From assembly GCF_029946515.1 (NCBI RefSeq), contig NZ_JARZHH010000039.1, forward strand, positions 1 to 64,000: 64,000 nucleotides of DNA. Direction: 5' to 3'. This stretch comes from Polyangium sp. 6x1 (GTDB lineage Bacteria; Myxococcota_A; Polyangia; Polyangiales; Polyangiaceae). Of the stretch, positions 18,597-26,934 are shown piece after piece. The translations under genes were made by a program, and so were the position numbers. The notes under the pieces were generated by a model. It was not told the DNA's origin, ran no database searches, and was given only the letters and a program-made list of their open reading frames with translations. Within the stretch, counting starts at the first letter, position 1, and each line of letters begins with the position of its first letter.

Positions 18597-19080
18597 ACAC
18601 GGTCCCCGAGGCGATCACCGTGCCGTTCGGCGCGTCGGCCGGATCGTTGCAAGTCATTGCCGGATCACCCATCCGGGCGGCCGGCTTGTTCTCGATGAAA
18701 ACGGTGCCGCTCCCCTTCTGCACCGTGGCTTCATTGGACGGAGGCGTTTGAAAGGAGCCGCCGACAGGGACGTGCGCAGGCTGATTCCGAGCCGTGCTTC
18801 CCTCGGTGGCCGCGGGTTTGTCGTCCAGGAAAACGTCGCTGGCGAGCCTTCCCGAGAGCGCTCCGACGAAAGGCAGGACTGTCGGCGTCGGAACCGGGCC
18901 GGCTGGGGAGGGAACGAGGACGACGTGGGTATCGATGCCGCTGATGCAATCGCCCTCTTTCGCGCCGGGGGAGCCCATGTCGACGGCCAAGGTAACAGCC
19001 GGAGGCTGGTCATGGCAAGGCGGAGTGTCCTTCACACAGGGCTTGACGATCGTCCCGTGACTTGAAATCCTGCCCGTCAT
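18583..19080 (-). CDS. PAAR-repeat tip protein (DUF4150-like)
   Basis: 165-residue PAAR-type protein expected to cap the VgrG spike. ATG at 19080 gives MTGRISSHGTIVKPCVKD. PAAR features: MGSPGAKEGDC, SPAGPVPTPTV, the first half ending VFLDDKPAATEG, and the second half TVFIENKPAARMGD followed by a CNDP turn and TVIASGTVFIGG. It ends at the GG typical of a naked PAAR with no C-terminal toxin. It is on the opposite strand from the rest of the island, its 3' end overlaps the tag protein by 14 bp, and its start is only 6 bp from the next divergent start, so its promoter must lie inside that gene. Confidence 0.88.
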   Translation of the reverse strand: MTGRISSHGTIVKPCVKDTPPCHDQPPAVTLAVDMGSPGAKEGDCISGIDTHVVLVPSPAGPVPTPTVLPFVGALSGRLASDVFLDDKPAATEGSTARNQPAHVPVGGSFQTPPSNEATVQKGSGTVFIENKPAARMGDPAMTCNDPADAPNGTVIASGTVFIGG

Positions 19081-19086
19081 TCCATC

Positions 19087-19527
19087 ATGCGTGATCCGAG
19101 CTTCCGCTTCCCGGTCGAGAGGTATCGCGTGCACGTCGCCCCTTCCTTCGGGGGCACGCGGAATACCATCCGCCTCGTGCGGACGATCCGCTGGATTGGC
19201 GCCTTGCCGGCCGGCGCTCCGGGCATGTTCGTGCTCGCGCGTGACGAGCACGGCGCGCTCTCCTCGCTTTCCAAGGTGTCGACGCCCGGCGCCATGTTCG
19301 ACATCGATCTACGCCGGCTGGAGCCGGACAAGCGGCACGAAATTGGATCTGCGCTCGCGGGAGCAGCACCGCAGCCGGACTTCACCGGCCCGCGCATCCG
19401 CTTTCGCCCCTCCGAGCTGCTCGCGGCGTCCCAGCAGATACATCGAGATGCGCCGGCGGACGAAGGGCAGGTATGGCTCGCGTGCATCGAGATCATCGAA
19501 CCTCCGCCGCATGATGAGGCTCCCTGA
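19087..19527 (+). CDS. Unknown protein of the VgrG island
   Basis: 146 residues, no signal peptide or membrane helix. It begins MRDPSFRFPVERYRVHV and contains two short beta-rich stretches (NTIRLVRTIRWIGALP; GMFVLARDEHGAL), then FRPSELLAASQQIHRD. I do not recognise a family. It precedes the hydrolase gene by 12 bp and is probably co-translated with it, so a chaperone/adaptor for that protein is a reasonable guess. The ATG is 6 bp from the divergent PAAR start; a later GTG at 19129 is possible. Confidence 0.7.
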   Translation: MRDPSFRFPVERYRVHVAPSFGGTRNTIRLVRTIRWIGALPAGAPGMFVLARDEHGALSSLSKVSTPGAMFDIDLRRLEPDKRHEIGSALAGAAPQPDFTGPRIRFRPSELLAASQQIHRDAPADEGQVWLACIEIIEPPPHDEAP

Positions 19528-19539
19528 AGGGAACGAGCG

Positions 19540-20982
19540 ATGAACACGTTGGTCTTCCGCGCAGTCGATCGTCGTGGCGCGTTCTCCCCTGCGTGCAGGT
19601 TCATGATCTCGACCGATGAGGGGCAAACGTTCACACCTGCCCAGCAGGCGAGCGCGGGGCACGCCTATGCCAGCATCCCCCTCGATGAGCTGGGGCGCGT
19701 GACGGTCTACGCCATTCCGGACGACCCGCGATACTGGCCAGAATCTGCGGTGTTCAAAGTGCTCCCGGACGGCGCTGTGGCCTGTCCCGAGAGTCCACGC
19801 GCGTTCTTCTCGACAATGCCCACCCTTCGATCGGGGCACGACACGGTCACCGTCGTGCACTTCCAGCTCTCGATCTTCCGGGATGCGTCCGAGAGGCTGC
19901 TCGAGAAGCTGCGGAATCCACCCCCCGATCGGTGGGATCCCAGCACAGCCGAGCCGACCTGGGCTCAGTCCTGGGTCTCCTCGGAGCCTGGGTTGGTCCC
20001 CATCGTGACCGAGCAGGTCGTCTCCGGCGATAGCGTGGCGTTCGCGGAGTTTTCGTATGCTCCGGGGTTCGACGTCCGCGTCCTGGAGCGAAAGGGGGAT
20101 CAGGTCGTTCCGAAATACTTCGCCGTGGCGTGGCCGCGCGCGCTGCCGCGTGACGAGGGGGCGAATCCCACGCCGTTCCTGGTGTTTTTCACGCACCAGC
20201 TCGCCCAGAACATCAATGTACTGCCGTACCTCAAGCAGTATCCCGACGGCTGGGATTACTTCTACACCTCATTGTATCGATATATCAATTTCATGGGAGA
20301 CCCACTCGACGCTGCGAGCGACGGCCCGTACACCCGGGGGCTGCTACCGCAGATCGCTGCTTCGGGAAAGAATCTCGTGCTGGTGCTCCCGGTGCCGAAT
20401 GCGAACGACAAAGACGCGGAGCTCGGCGATGCCCTCGATGCCGGCATGATGGAGGCGTTTCTCCTCGAGATCCAATCGTTCTTCTTCAAAGAGGCTGGGC
20501 TTTTCCGATCGCCGAATCCGTACATCGGGCGTGTGGCGCTCGGTGCGTTCAGCTCTGGCAACAACCACATTCCGACGTTCTTAACTCGGCACCGCAATGT
20601 CTCCCACAGATTCTGTCGGGATACTCTCAGAGAGGTCTACTGCTTCGATACGACGAGCGATGTCGTGACCGGTTGGGCCGGGTCCGCGCTGCGCTGGGCC
20701 AGCTCCGGCAAGGAGCACACGCAGAAGATGATCCGGATGTACGGAACGAACCCCGTAGCGTACGCGCCGGTCCACCAGGCATTCTTCGCCAAGCATGCTC
20801 CTGCTGTGGCACCTTACGTATCCGCTCATTCCAGAAGATCGGTCGCCGTTCTTCCGGAGGCATCGTGGCGCCGTGCCGCGGTGCAACTCAAAGAGATGGG
20901 CAAAAAGCCAGAGCAGCAGATCGTGCACCAGCTCATCTGTGCATCCATGCTCACGGACGCACTTCGGCGCAGCGAATTTTGA
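19540..20982 (+). CDS. Putative alpha/beta-hydrolase (lipase/esterase-like), candidate T6SS effector
   Basis: 480 residues, no signal peptide. Residues 1-100 form a beta-rich head (MNTLVFRAVDRRGAFSPACRF). The second part reads like an alpha/beta hydrolase: strand PFLVFFTHQ (212-220), helix, strand NLVLVLPVP, a long helix, then strand YIGRVALGAFSSGN with a nucleophile elbow A-F-S-S-G (336-340, Ser338), strand EVYCFDTTSD with an acid candidate Asp370, and a C-terminal VHQ with His463. Thus a Ser338-Asp370-His463 triad is proposed. GAAGGGAACG precedes ATG 19540. Its place behind vgrG/PAAR and before a lipoprotein is the layout of Tle lipase effectors with Tli immunity. Activity is inferred, not shown. 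Confidence 0.7.
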   Translation: MNTLVFRAVDRRGAFSPACRFMISTDEGQTFTPAQQASAGHAYASIPLDELGRVTVYAIPDDPRYWPESAVFKVLPDGAVACPESPRAFFSTMPTLRSGHDTVTVVHFQLSIFRDASERLLEKLRNPPPDRWDPSTAEPTWAQSWVSSEPGLVPIVTEQVVSGDSVAFAEFSYAPGFDVRVLERKGDQVVPKYFAVAWPRALPRDEGANPTPFLVFFTHQLAQNINVLPYLKQYPDGWDYFYTSLYRYINFMGDPLDAASDGPYTRGLLPQIAASGKNLVLVLPVPNANDKDAELGDALDAGMMEAFLLEIQSFFFKEAGLFRSPNPYIGRVALGAFSSGNNHIPTFLTRHRNVSHRFCRDTLREVYCFDTTSDVVTGWAGSALRWASSGKEHTQKMIRMYGTNPVAYAPVHQAFFAKHAPAVAPYVSAHSRRSVAVLPEASWRRAAVQLKEMGKKPEQQIVHQLICASMLTDALRRSEF

Positions 20983-20996
20983 AGGAGGCGTTCGTC

Positions 20997-21710
20997 GTGA
21001 CAGCCGTCCACGTGGCAAACCGAATCGGTGCAGGTCTTGTGGTTCTGTTTCTACTCGGTTGCGGACCGCATGCATCCCAGCATATTCCACCGCCCCCTCC
21101 GCCTGCGCCTGCTCTGCCTCCTGCGCCTCCGCCCGTTGCGTCGACTCCGCCTCCGCCCGAGGAGGACGTCGATGGCATTCCCCATGCCGTCGACCGGGAG
21201 CCTCGTCCGCCGCCCTTCGATCCGGCGGCATGGCTCGCGCAACGGGGCGTCACTGCACCCATTCCCGAAGAACATTCCTGCAAACAGCCATTTCCAAGCG
21301 CGCCCAACCGACCAGACATGCTCCTATGCGAGGTGGCCGAACAGGTCCTCGTGGGCCCCGATAAGATGACGGCCTTCTGGTACGTGGTTGGACACACCGT
21401 CATGTTAGCGGTGTCTGGCAAGAATCTTCGCAAAGTCTTCGATGTAATCGATGGGGTGCTGCTCATGGATGCGCCCTCGCGTAACACCGGCGTCATGCTC
21501 CGGCTCGACGTGCGCGTAGAAGACGAGGGCGCCGCGGTCGTGGTGGAGGAGCATCCTGAAGCGAATTGCGCCCGCGCGCTTGCGAAGCACGAGGTCTCCG
21601 GCCCTGCAGACGCGCAACGCGACGCAGCCAACCGGCGCTTCATGGGAAAGGCTTGCAGGAACGTGGGGCGGCACGTCTTCTCGAAGGGACGATTCGTGCA
21701 AGTCCGGTGA
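20997..21710 (+). CDS. Lipoprotein coupled to the putative hydrolase, candidate immunity protein
   Basis: 237-residue lipoprotein. The GTG start at 20997 is fixed by AAGGAGG at 20982-20988, which overlaps the hydrolase stop codon; upstream codons belong to other frames. Signal peptide with lipobox FLLGC (Cys22), then a Pro-rich spacer of about 30 residues rich in PPPAP, then a soluble domain with four Cys (SCKQPF, LLCEVAEQV, NCARAL, ACRNVG) likely to be disulfide-bonded. Unknown family. Periplasmic lipoproteins coded directly behind Tle-type effectors usually neutralise them, so an immunity role is inferred. Confidence 0.75.
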   Translation: MTAVHVANRIGAGLVVLFLLGCGPHASQHIPPPPPPAPALPPAPPPVASTPPPPEEDVDGIPHAVDREPRPPPFDPAAWLAQRGVTAPIPEEHSCKQPFPSAPNRPDMLLCEVAEQVLVGPDKMTAFWYVVGHTVMLAVSGKNLRKVFDVIDGVLLMDAPSRNTGVMLRLDVRVEDEGAAVVVEEHPEANCARALAKHEVSGPADAQRDAANRRFMGKACRNVGRHVFSKGRFVQVR

Positions 21711-21764
21711 GCGTCCGAGCCTTGCCGTTGCTGGCCGCTTTCAGGCGTCCCGCCCCCGCGCCCA

Positions 21765-22463
21765 TCAATACATCGCCGGTACCGACGGGAGCTGGCTCAG
21801 CCGCGACGGGCTCTCGTCCGCGAGGTCGTCGAATACCTCCCGGATCAGCGGCACCTTGTCGATCCCCGCCAGCGCTCCGAGCACCACGTGTTTGGCCGAC
21901 GAGTACGCCCGCTGCCACGTGTTCCACGCGGCGGCAACGTCCGCCGTCATCGAACGCCGCTCCGACCGGCCTGCGTGCACCTCGTCGTCAAACGCCGCGA
22001 GCGCGGCCCGCGTCTCGTCCACGCGGGCCGACCAGGACGCGTGCTCGGGCAACATCGCCTTCATCTTCTCGATCGCCTCGCGCGCGTGCTCGAGCCGGGC
22101 GAGGAGCTTCGCCGGCGTGCGGCGTACCGCCGTGCTGAGCGATTCTCCCTGGAGCAGCCGCGACGTGATCATGTAGCCGTCGCGGCAGGACTCGGCATAG
22201 TGTACCAGGGCGCGCAACGTCTCGCGCGCAGCCTGGACCGCGTCGGGCGTGCCTTCGGGCGTGCGGTGCAGGAAGAGCTCGGGGACGCCCGCGCGGAGAA
22301 GGGCCGCTTCGAGCGCCTCGCTGGCCGCGGCGACGCGGCTGGCCATGAGCCGGAGGGTCCCGTCGAGCTCGAAATCGAGCCCGAGCAGAAGCGTGTTGAT
22401 CTGCGCGGCGGTGAAGCGGCCATAAGCGATGGCCTCGTACGGATCCATGCAAGGGTCGGTCAT
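21765..22463 (-). CDS. Unknown all-helical cytoplasmic protein
   Basis: 232 residues from ATG 22463 (MTDPCMDPYEAIAYGRF). It is strongly helical, with heptad-like stretches (ASRVAAASEALEAALLRAG; ARLEHAREAIEKMKAML; SMTADVAAAWNTWQRAYSSA), and has no signal peptide. No family recognised. It is transcribed convergently with the T6SS lipoprotein, so it is probably not part of that island. A sigma70-like promoter and a GC hairpin lie just upstream. Confidence 0.72.
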   Translation of the reverse strand: MTDPCMDPYEAIAYGRFTAAQINTLLLGLDFELDGTLRLMASRVAAASEALEAALLRAGVPELFLHRTPEGTPDAVQAARETLRALVHYAESCRDGYMITSRLLQGESLSTAVRRTPAKLLARLEHAREAIEKMKAMLPEHASWSARVDETRAALAAFDDEVHAGRSERRSMTADVAAAWNTWQRAYSSAKHVVLGALAGIDKVPLIREVFDDLADESPSRLSQLPSVPAMY

Positions 22464-22488
22464 GATCGCTCTCGATGCGGAAATGTTC

Positions 22489-22537
22489 GGGGGGAACCAG
22501 CCCCCCAGCATTAGTGCCAAAAAAGGGCGCGCGTCAA
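22489..22537 (-). promoter_or_regulatory. Candidate promoter and 5' leader hairpin of the helical protein gene
   Basis: On the minus strand, TTGACG (22537-22532), a 16-bp spacer and ACTAAT (22515-22510), followed by GGGGGG-CTGGTT-CCCCCC (22506-22489) that would form a six-GC stem at the very 5' end of the transcript, about 25 nt before the ATG. Confidence 0.4.
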
Positions 22538-22736
22538 GACGGACCCCAGGACAATGCTGGCTCACGGGCGCGCGACAATGACGGCTCCAGGATCCTCGAA
22601 ATCGTCGGGGCCCGAGAGAGGCAGCGGCCCTCGGCCCGGCCGACCCCCACGCGGCGCACGAAACCTCCCATCGCGGCCTGTTTCGCGGCTATTCTCCACG
22701 CCTGGAAGGCCCCCTGCCGCGCGCGGGCCGAGAGCC

Positions 22737-24524
22737 GTGAGCGAAGACAAACCCGAGGGCGAAGCCACCCAAGCCTCAGCCGATGCCAAACCCGAGGGCG
22801 GCGCGAACCGGCGGCGGAGGATCACGATCGCCGCGATCGGCGCGCTCGTGCTCGCGGCAGCCGCGGTCGGGATCCGGTACGGTGTGCCCCGTTTGTCGGC
22901 GTCGCGAGACGCGAAACGCTCGGGCGCGGCGCTCTTTCGTTGCCTCTTCGGCGAGCTTCCCGCGGCGGGCGAGACGCCGGACGAGCGGCTGCGGAGGATC
23001 CTGCTCACGGCCGTTTCGCTGCCCGATCCCGAGCGCCTCTCCACGTCGGGGCCCGGTTGGCCCGGCCGATGCGCCGCGCACGCCGAGGCGCTCGCGGACG
23101 CCGAGCGGCGAAGGGGTCACGCGGCCCTCGCGCCCCCGGCCGATCTCGCGGCCCGCGTGATCGATAAAGCGCGGGACATGTATACCCGCTCGGATCTGCC
23201 GCTGGAGTCGATCTGGAGCATGGCCGATCCCGACGGCGGGCCGAACGAGGTGCCGCTGCCACCCGCGCCCGCGTCGCCGGCGGACCTCGACGCGCCGAAC
23301 CTCGCCGAGCGGATCGGGTTTGGGGATCACTCCGCGGACGCCGTTCCCGGACAAACGTTGCGCCTCGTGTTCCGCGGCGATCGGGGCGGGCCGCCCATGT
23401 CGTGCACGTTCGCCGCGGGCCTCGACGTGGCCTCGTGCGTGCCCCTCGCGCCGCGCGCCCGCCTGCCGCGACCGCACCTCTGGCCCGCGGCCGACGACGA
23501 AGCGCCCACGCTGGTCGCCGATCGGAGCTCGGCGCGATCGACGTTTTACCGGGCGGATACGGGGCAAGCGTTCGGCGAGCCGTACCACGTGGTCGGCGGT
23601 TTCTCGGCGGCGAAGGAGGTCGTGGGGGTCGTCGAGATGGAGCTCGGCACGCGCGGCGAGGAGCGCGCGCTCTGGCTCGATCGGAGCGAGGGCACGCGGC
23701 GGCTCGATCGCGTGCGGATCGATCCACCGCCGCGGGTGCGTTTCTCCAGCGTGTTCGTCCTCGGCGACGCGCTCGCGTGGGTCGAGCCGCGCGCGGGCAA
23801 ACCCCACCTCCTTTTGCGCAGGCTCGGGGCCGCGAAGGGCCCGCCAGGCCCGATCGAGGACGCCGGCGCGCTCCAGCACGACGCCGTGCACCTCGCCGCA
23901 TGCCGCGCGCCGAAGAGCCTCGTGCTCCTTGCGCGGGAGGGCGGATCGGTATGGATGACGCGGCGGGATGCCCGCGGCGGATCGCCGCTCGTGCGCGCCG
24001 ACGAGCTGCCACGGCCCGCAGGCGCGGTCGTGGTCTCCGAAATCGTCACGTGCGACGACGACGCGGCGCAGGCGACGCTCGTCCTTCGCCGCGGCGACGG
24101 GGCGTCCGCGTCCCACGAGGTGCGACGTGCGTCGTGCACGAAAGACACGTGCAAGCCGATCGTCCTCACGGTCGACGAGCTCTTCCGGGGTCGGGATGCG
24201 ATGTCGCGCCCGGCGCCGCCCATGAGCGGCGAGAGCCCCGTGCTCGCGGCGTCGTTCGGCGAGCGGCTGCTCGTCGTCTGGAGGACGCCGGACGCGGGCG
24301 TACGCGCGAGGATCGCGACGCCCGCGGCGATCACGACCGCGCCCGACGTGGTGGTCTACGACGAGGCGAGCCAGGACGTGAACGGCGCGGGGCGGCTGCA
24401 CGCGATGCGCCTTTTTCCGCGTGGAGACGCGGCCCTCCTGCTCCTCCACGCGGTGAGCGGCATCAAGGCGATCCGCATCGGCGCGGACGGGACCGTGCGG
24501 CCGGTCCACGGCAGCACCGGCTGA
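22737..24524 (+). CDS. Unknown single-pass membrane protein with large extracytoplasmic domain
   Basis: 595 residues from GTG 22737 (reads MSEDKPEGEATQ). The frame is open to ATG 22554, but those 61 extra residues are Pro/Arg/Gly-rich and look non-coding, so I prefer the later start with modest confidence. One membrane helix (ITIAAIGALVLAAAAVGI) follows an RRRR cluster, giving N-in topology. The rest is extracytoplasmic with repeated short beta units (for example GEERALWLDRSEGTRRLDRV, LLLRRLGAAKGP) that suggest a beta-propeller-like fold and contain several Cys. No recognised family. Confidence 0.72.
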   Translation: MSEDKPEGEATQASADAKPEGGANRRRRITIAAIGALVLAAAAVGIRYGVPRLSASRDAKRSGAALFRCLFGELPAAGETPDERLRRILLTAVSLPDPERLSTSGPGWPGRCAAHAEALADAERRRGHAALAPPADLAARVIDKARDMYTRSDLPLESIWSMADPDGGPNEVPLPPAPASPADLDAPNLAERIGFGDHSADAVPGQTLRLVFRGDRGGPPMSCTFAAGLDVASCVPLAPRARLPRPHLWPAADDEAPTLVADRSSARSTFYRADTGQAFGEPYHVVGGFSAAKEVVGVVEMELGTRGEERALWLDRSEGTRRLDRVRIDPPPRVRFSSVFVLGDALAWVEPRAGKPHLLLRRLGAAKGPPGPIEDAGALQHDAVHLAACRAPKSLVLLAREGGSVWMTRRDARGGSPLVRADELPRPAGAVVVSEIVTCDDDAAQATLVLRRGDGASASHEVRRASCTKDTCKPIVLTVDELFRGRDAMSRPAPPMSGESPVLAASFGERLLVVWRTPDAGVRARIATPAAITTAPDVVVYDEASQDVNGAGRLHAMRLFPRGDAALLLLHAVSGIKAIRIGADGTVRPVHGSTG

Positions 24525-24530
24525 CCTCGA

Positions 24531-25256
24531 TCAAGGCAGGCGCGTGACGGCCTTGGTGAGCAGCTTTTCGAGGCCCGCGTGATCACATACCGGGCCGACC
24601 GTCGTGTCGCCGAGCGTGATCTTCGGGTTGAAGACCTGGACGTCGAAGCGCCCCTTCACGACCTCGACGTTGAAGATCGGGTGCCCGCCCGCGCCCTTCT
24701 TCACGTAGCGGCGCGCGATGTCGCCGAGGCCCGAGATCGCCTCGATCCCGCTCACCTCGCCCTCGATGTCCTTGAAGCGATCCTTGGCTTCGGCGTCGCT
24801 CGCGTGGCGCACGACGAGCAGGCTGAGCGTGCCCGCATCCTTGCTGTTCCAACGACGGCTGCAGGTGCGCTCGGCGCCGATGTCCTCCGTCGGCTGCTTG
24901 GAATCGGCCTCGACGTCGACCCCGCACGCGGCCTTGATGTCCTCGGGCGTGAGGACCACGTCGCAATCGAGCGCCGGATCGGGCGGCAAGGCCGGGGGCT
25001 CGACGACGGCCGCGGAGGCGCTCGCCGAGGGCGAAGGCGCGGCGCTCGCGCGCGCCGGCGGGGCGAGCGTGGGCTTCGGGGCCGCCGTGGCCTTGGGGCT
25101 CGCCGACGACAGGGACGTGGGGGCGGGTTTTTCGTTCGCGGGCACCTGCGACGCACGGCCCTCCGGCGTGGGAGAAGGCTCGTCGCGGCAACCGGCGGCG
25201 AGGACGAAGAGCGCGAGGAGGGCCGCATGGCCCGCACGAGAGAACAGTGACGGCAT
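24531..25256 (-). CDS. Lipoprotein with Ala/Pro/Ser-rich spacer
   Basis: 241-residue lipoprotein: signal peptide with lipobox LAAGC, a disordered spacer of about 70 residues rich in Ala, Pro and Ser, then a compact domain beginning LDCDVVLTPEDIKAACGV. The opening CDVVLTPEDIKAACG with later C-SRRW and LSLLVVRHASDAEAKDRF resembles the DUF3558-like/Cys-rich periplasmic lipoprotein pattern. Function unknown. It is divergent from the kinase gene, with 90 bp between starts that may hold both promoters. Confidence 0.8.
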   Translation of the reverse strand: MPSLFSRAGHAALLALFVLAAGCRDEPSPTPEGRASQVPANEKPAPTSLSSASPKATAAPKPTLAPPARASAAPSPSASASAAVVEPPALPPDPALDCDVVLTPEDIKAACGVDVEADSKQPTEDIGAERTCSRRWNSKDAGTLSLLVVRHASDAEAKDRFKDIEGEVSGIEAISGLGDIARRYVKKGAGGHPIFNVEVVKGRFDVQVFNPKITLGDTTVGPVCDHAGLEKLLTKAVTRLP

Positions 25257-25346
25257 GGCCGCCTACTCTAAACGACTGGATCCCGGCGTGGTGAAGACGG
25301 ATTCCTCGCGGAGGACGTCGCCGCGGTGGTACGATGCGAGCCTCGC

Positions 25347-26783
25347 ATGAAGGCCGGTGACCTGGTCGGCGGCAAATACCGCCTCGCTCGTAGGCTCGGC
25401 CAGGGCGCGATGGGCGTCGTCTGGGAGGCCGTGCACGAGATGACCTCCCGCCACGTCGCGGTGAAGCTCATCGTGAACGCGACCGACAACCTGCGGCGCC
25501 GCCTCCTGCGCGAGGCCCGCGCGGCCGGCCAGATCGCGCACCGGAACGTCGTCGAGGTCTACGACGTCGGCGAGACCGCCGAGGAAGATCCCTTCCTCGT
25601 CATGCAGCTCCTCTCGGGCGACACGCTGTATGCCTGCGTGAAGCGCGACGGGCGCATGGACGTCGCGCGCGCCTTGCCCATCGCGCGGGACATCGGCCGC
25701 GCGCTCGCCGCCGCGCACGCGCAGGGGATCATCCATCGGGATCTCAAGCCCGCGAACGTCTTCCTGCACCGCGAGCCGGACGCCCCGGACGAGCTCGTGA
25801 AGGTGCTCGATTTCGGCCTCTGCAAGCCGATGGGCGCCGACGAGATGCTCACCGCGCCCGGAGGCCTGCTCGGATCGCCCGCGTACATGAGCCCGGAGCA
25901 GATCGCCGGCGCGCCCGACCTCGATCCGCGTACGGACATCTGGTCGTACGGCGTGCTCATGTTCGAGCTCTTCGCGGGCCAGCGGCCGTTCGCGGGCCGC
26001 GGCCCGGATCTGATCCACGCGGTGCTCACGGCCCCGATCCCGCGGCTGCGCGACGTCGTGCCCGGCGTCGATCCGGCGCTCGACGAGATCGTCGCCGGGT
26101 GCATCGTACGAGACAAACGGGCGCGTTTCGCGTCGGCCGGGGAAATCGTGGCCCGGCTGGAGGCGCTCACCGAGAAGATACGAAGCGCAGCGGCGCAAGC
26201 GGCCTCGGAGGACGGGGACGAGGGCGGGCTCGCGGTCACGATGGTGTATCGGCCGGGGATGACGGGGCCGGCGTCGTCGAGCCACAAGGTGGCGAAGACG
26301 ATTCCGCTCTCGGTGTTCACGGGAAACCCCGTGCCGGGCGCGCCGCCGCCGATGAAGGAGCCGCCGGCGCCGCCGCCCTCGTATCCGCAGGGCGCGCCGC
26401 CTTCGCAGCACGAGCCTCCGAAGAGCGTCCCGCAGAGCGGCTGGGGCGGCGGACAGCCCCAGGCCGCGCCGCTCGGCATGCCGGTCCCGCAAGGGACGGC
26501 GCCGCTCCAGCGTTTGCCCGAGGCGCAAAGGCCGGCGTGGGGCGCGCAGACCCCGCAGGCGCCGCCGCCAAGCTGGACGTCCATGACCGGGCAGAATCAG
26601 CCTGCGGTGCCCTACCCGCCCGCGCAGCCGGCGGCGCCGGAGCGACGCTGGATCGGCTTCGTGATCCTCGCGATCGGCGTGCTCGCGCTCGTCTCGGTCC
26701 TCGCGATCATCGGTTTGTCCGGGGGGCGCTCGTCGAAGCCGCCCGCGCCTCCGGCCCCCTCGGCCGCGCCGGCATCCCGCTGA
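25347..26783 (+). CDS. Hanks-type Ser/Thr protein kinase, single-pass membrane
   Basis: 478-residue PknB-like kinase. It has the P-loop LGQGAMGVV (18-26), VAVK with ATP-binding Lys40, catalytic loop HRDLKPANV (Asp132), DFG at 155-157, activation-segment GSPAYMSPEQ and the DIWSYGVLMFELFAGQRPF helix. All catalytic residues are intact, so it should be active. A Pro/Gln/Ala-rich linker (about 300-440) and a C-terminal membrane helix (WIGFVILAIGVLALVSVLAII) follow, with almost nothing outside the cell, so it may sense through partners. ATG 25347 is chosen at the start of MKAGDLVGGKY. Confidence 0.94.
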   Translation: MKAGDLVGGKYRLARRLGQGAMGVVWEAVHEMTSRHVAVKLIVNATDNLRRRLLREARAAGQIAHRNVVEVYDVGETAEEDPFLVMQLLSGDTLYACVKRDGRMDVARALPIARDIGRALAAAHAQGIIHRDLKPANVFLHREPDAPDELVKVLDFGLCKPMGADEMLTAPGGLLGSPAYMSPEQIAGAPDLDPRTDIWSYGVLMFELFAGQRPFAGRGPDLIHAVLTAPIPRLRDVVPGVDPALDEIVAGCIVRDKRARFASAGEIVARLEALTEKIRSAAAQAASEDGDEGGLAVTMVYRPGMTGPASSSHKVAKTIPLSVFTGNPVPGAPPPMKEPPAPPPSYPQGAPPSQHEPPKSVPQSGWGGGQPQAAPLGMPVPQGTAPLQRLPEAQRPAWGAQTPQAPPPSWTSMTGQNQPAVPYPPAQPAAPERRWIGFVILAIGVLALVSVLAIIGLSGGRSSKPPAPPAPSAAPASR

Positions 26784-26799
26784 CACTTGCATTGCGATA

Positions 26800-26817
26800 G
26801 CAGCGCGATAACGCTGC
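26800..26817. promoter_or_regulatory. Inverted repeat downstream of the kinase gene
   Basis: GCAGCG-CGATAA-CGCTGC, a perfect 6-bp inverted repeat 17 bp after the kinase stop. It could be a weak terminator without T-tract or an operator for the following exporter operon. Confidence 0.35.
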
Positions 26818-26871
26818 ATTGCATCAACCGCGTGTCGAGCCGCAAAGCGCACGTCTCGGACGTTTGCGCGC

Positions 26872-26900
26872 TTGACATCCCCCTTTGCCTTCGGTTTGCT
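26872..26900 (+). promoter_or_regulatory. Candidate sigma70-type promoter of the MMPL exporter operon
   Basis: Consensus -35 TTGACA (26872-26877), a 17-bp spacer and a weak -10 TTTGCT (26895-26900), 35 bp before the ATG of the exporter. A perfect TTGACA is rare in this GC-rich window. Confidence 0.5.
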
Positions 26901-26934
26901 CCGCGACCGCCCCGAAGCCAGGAAGTGCCTCTCA

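Noticed and set aside
22499-22521. TGGCAC resembling half of a sigma54 promoter before the helical protein gene
   Set aside because: The -12 element TTGC is missing at the required spacing; a sigma70-like reading fits better.
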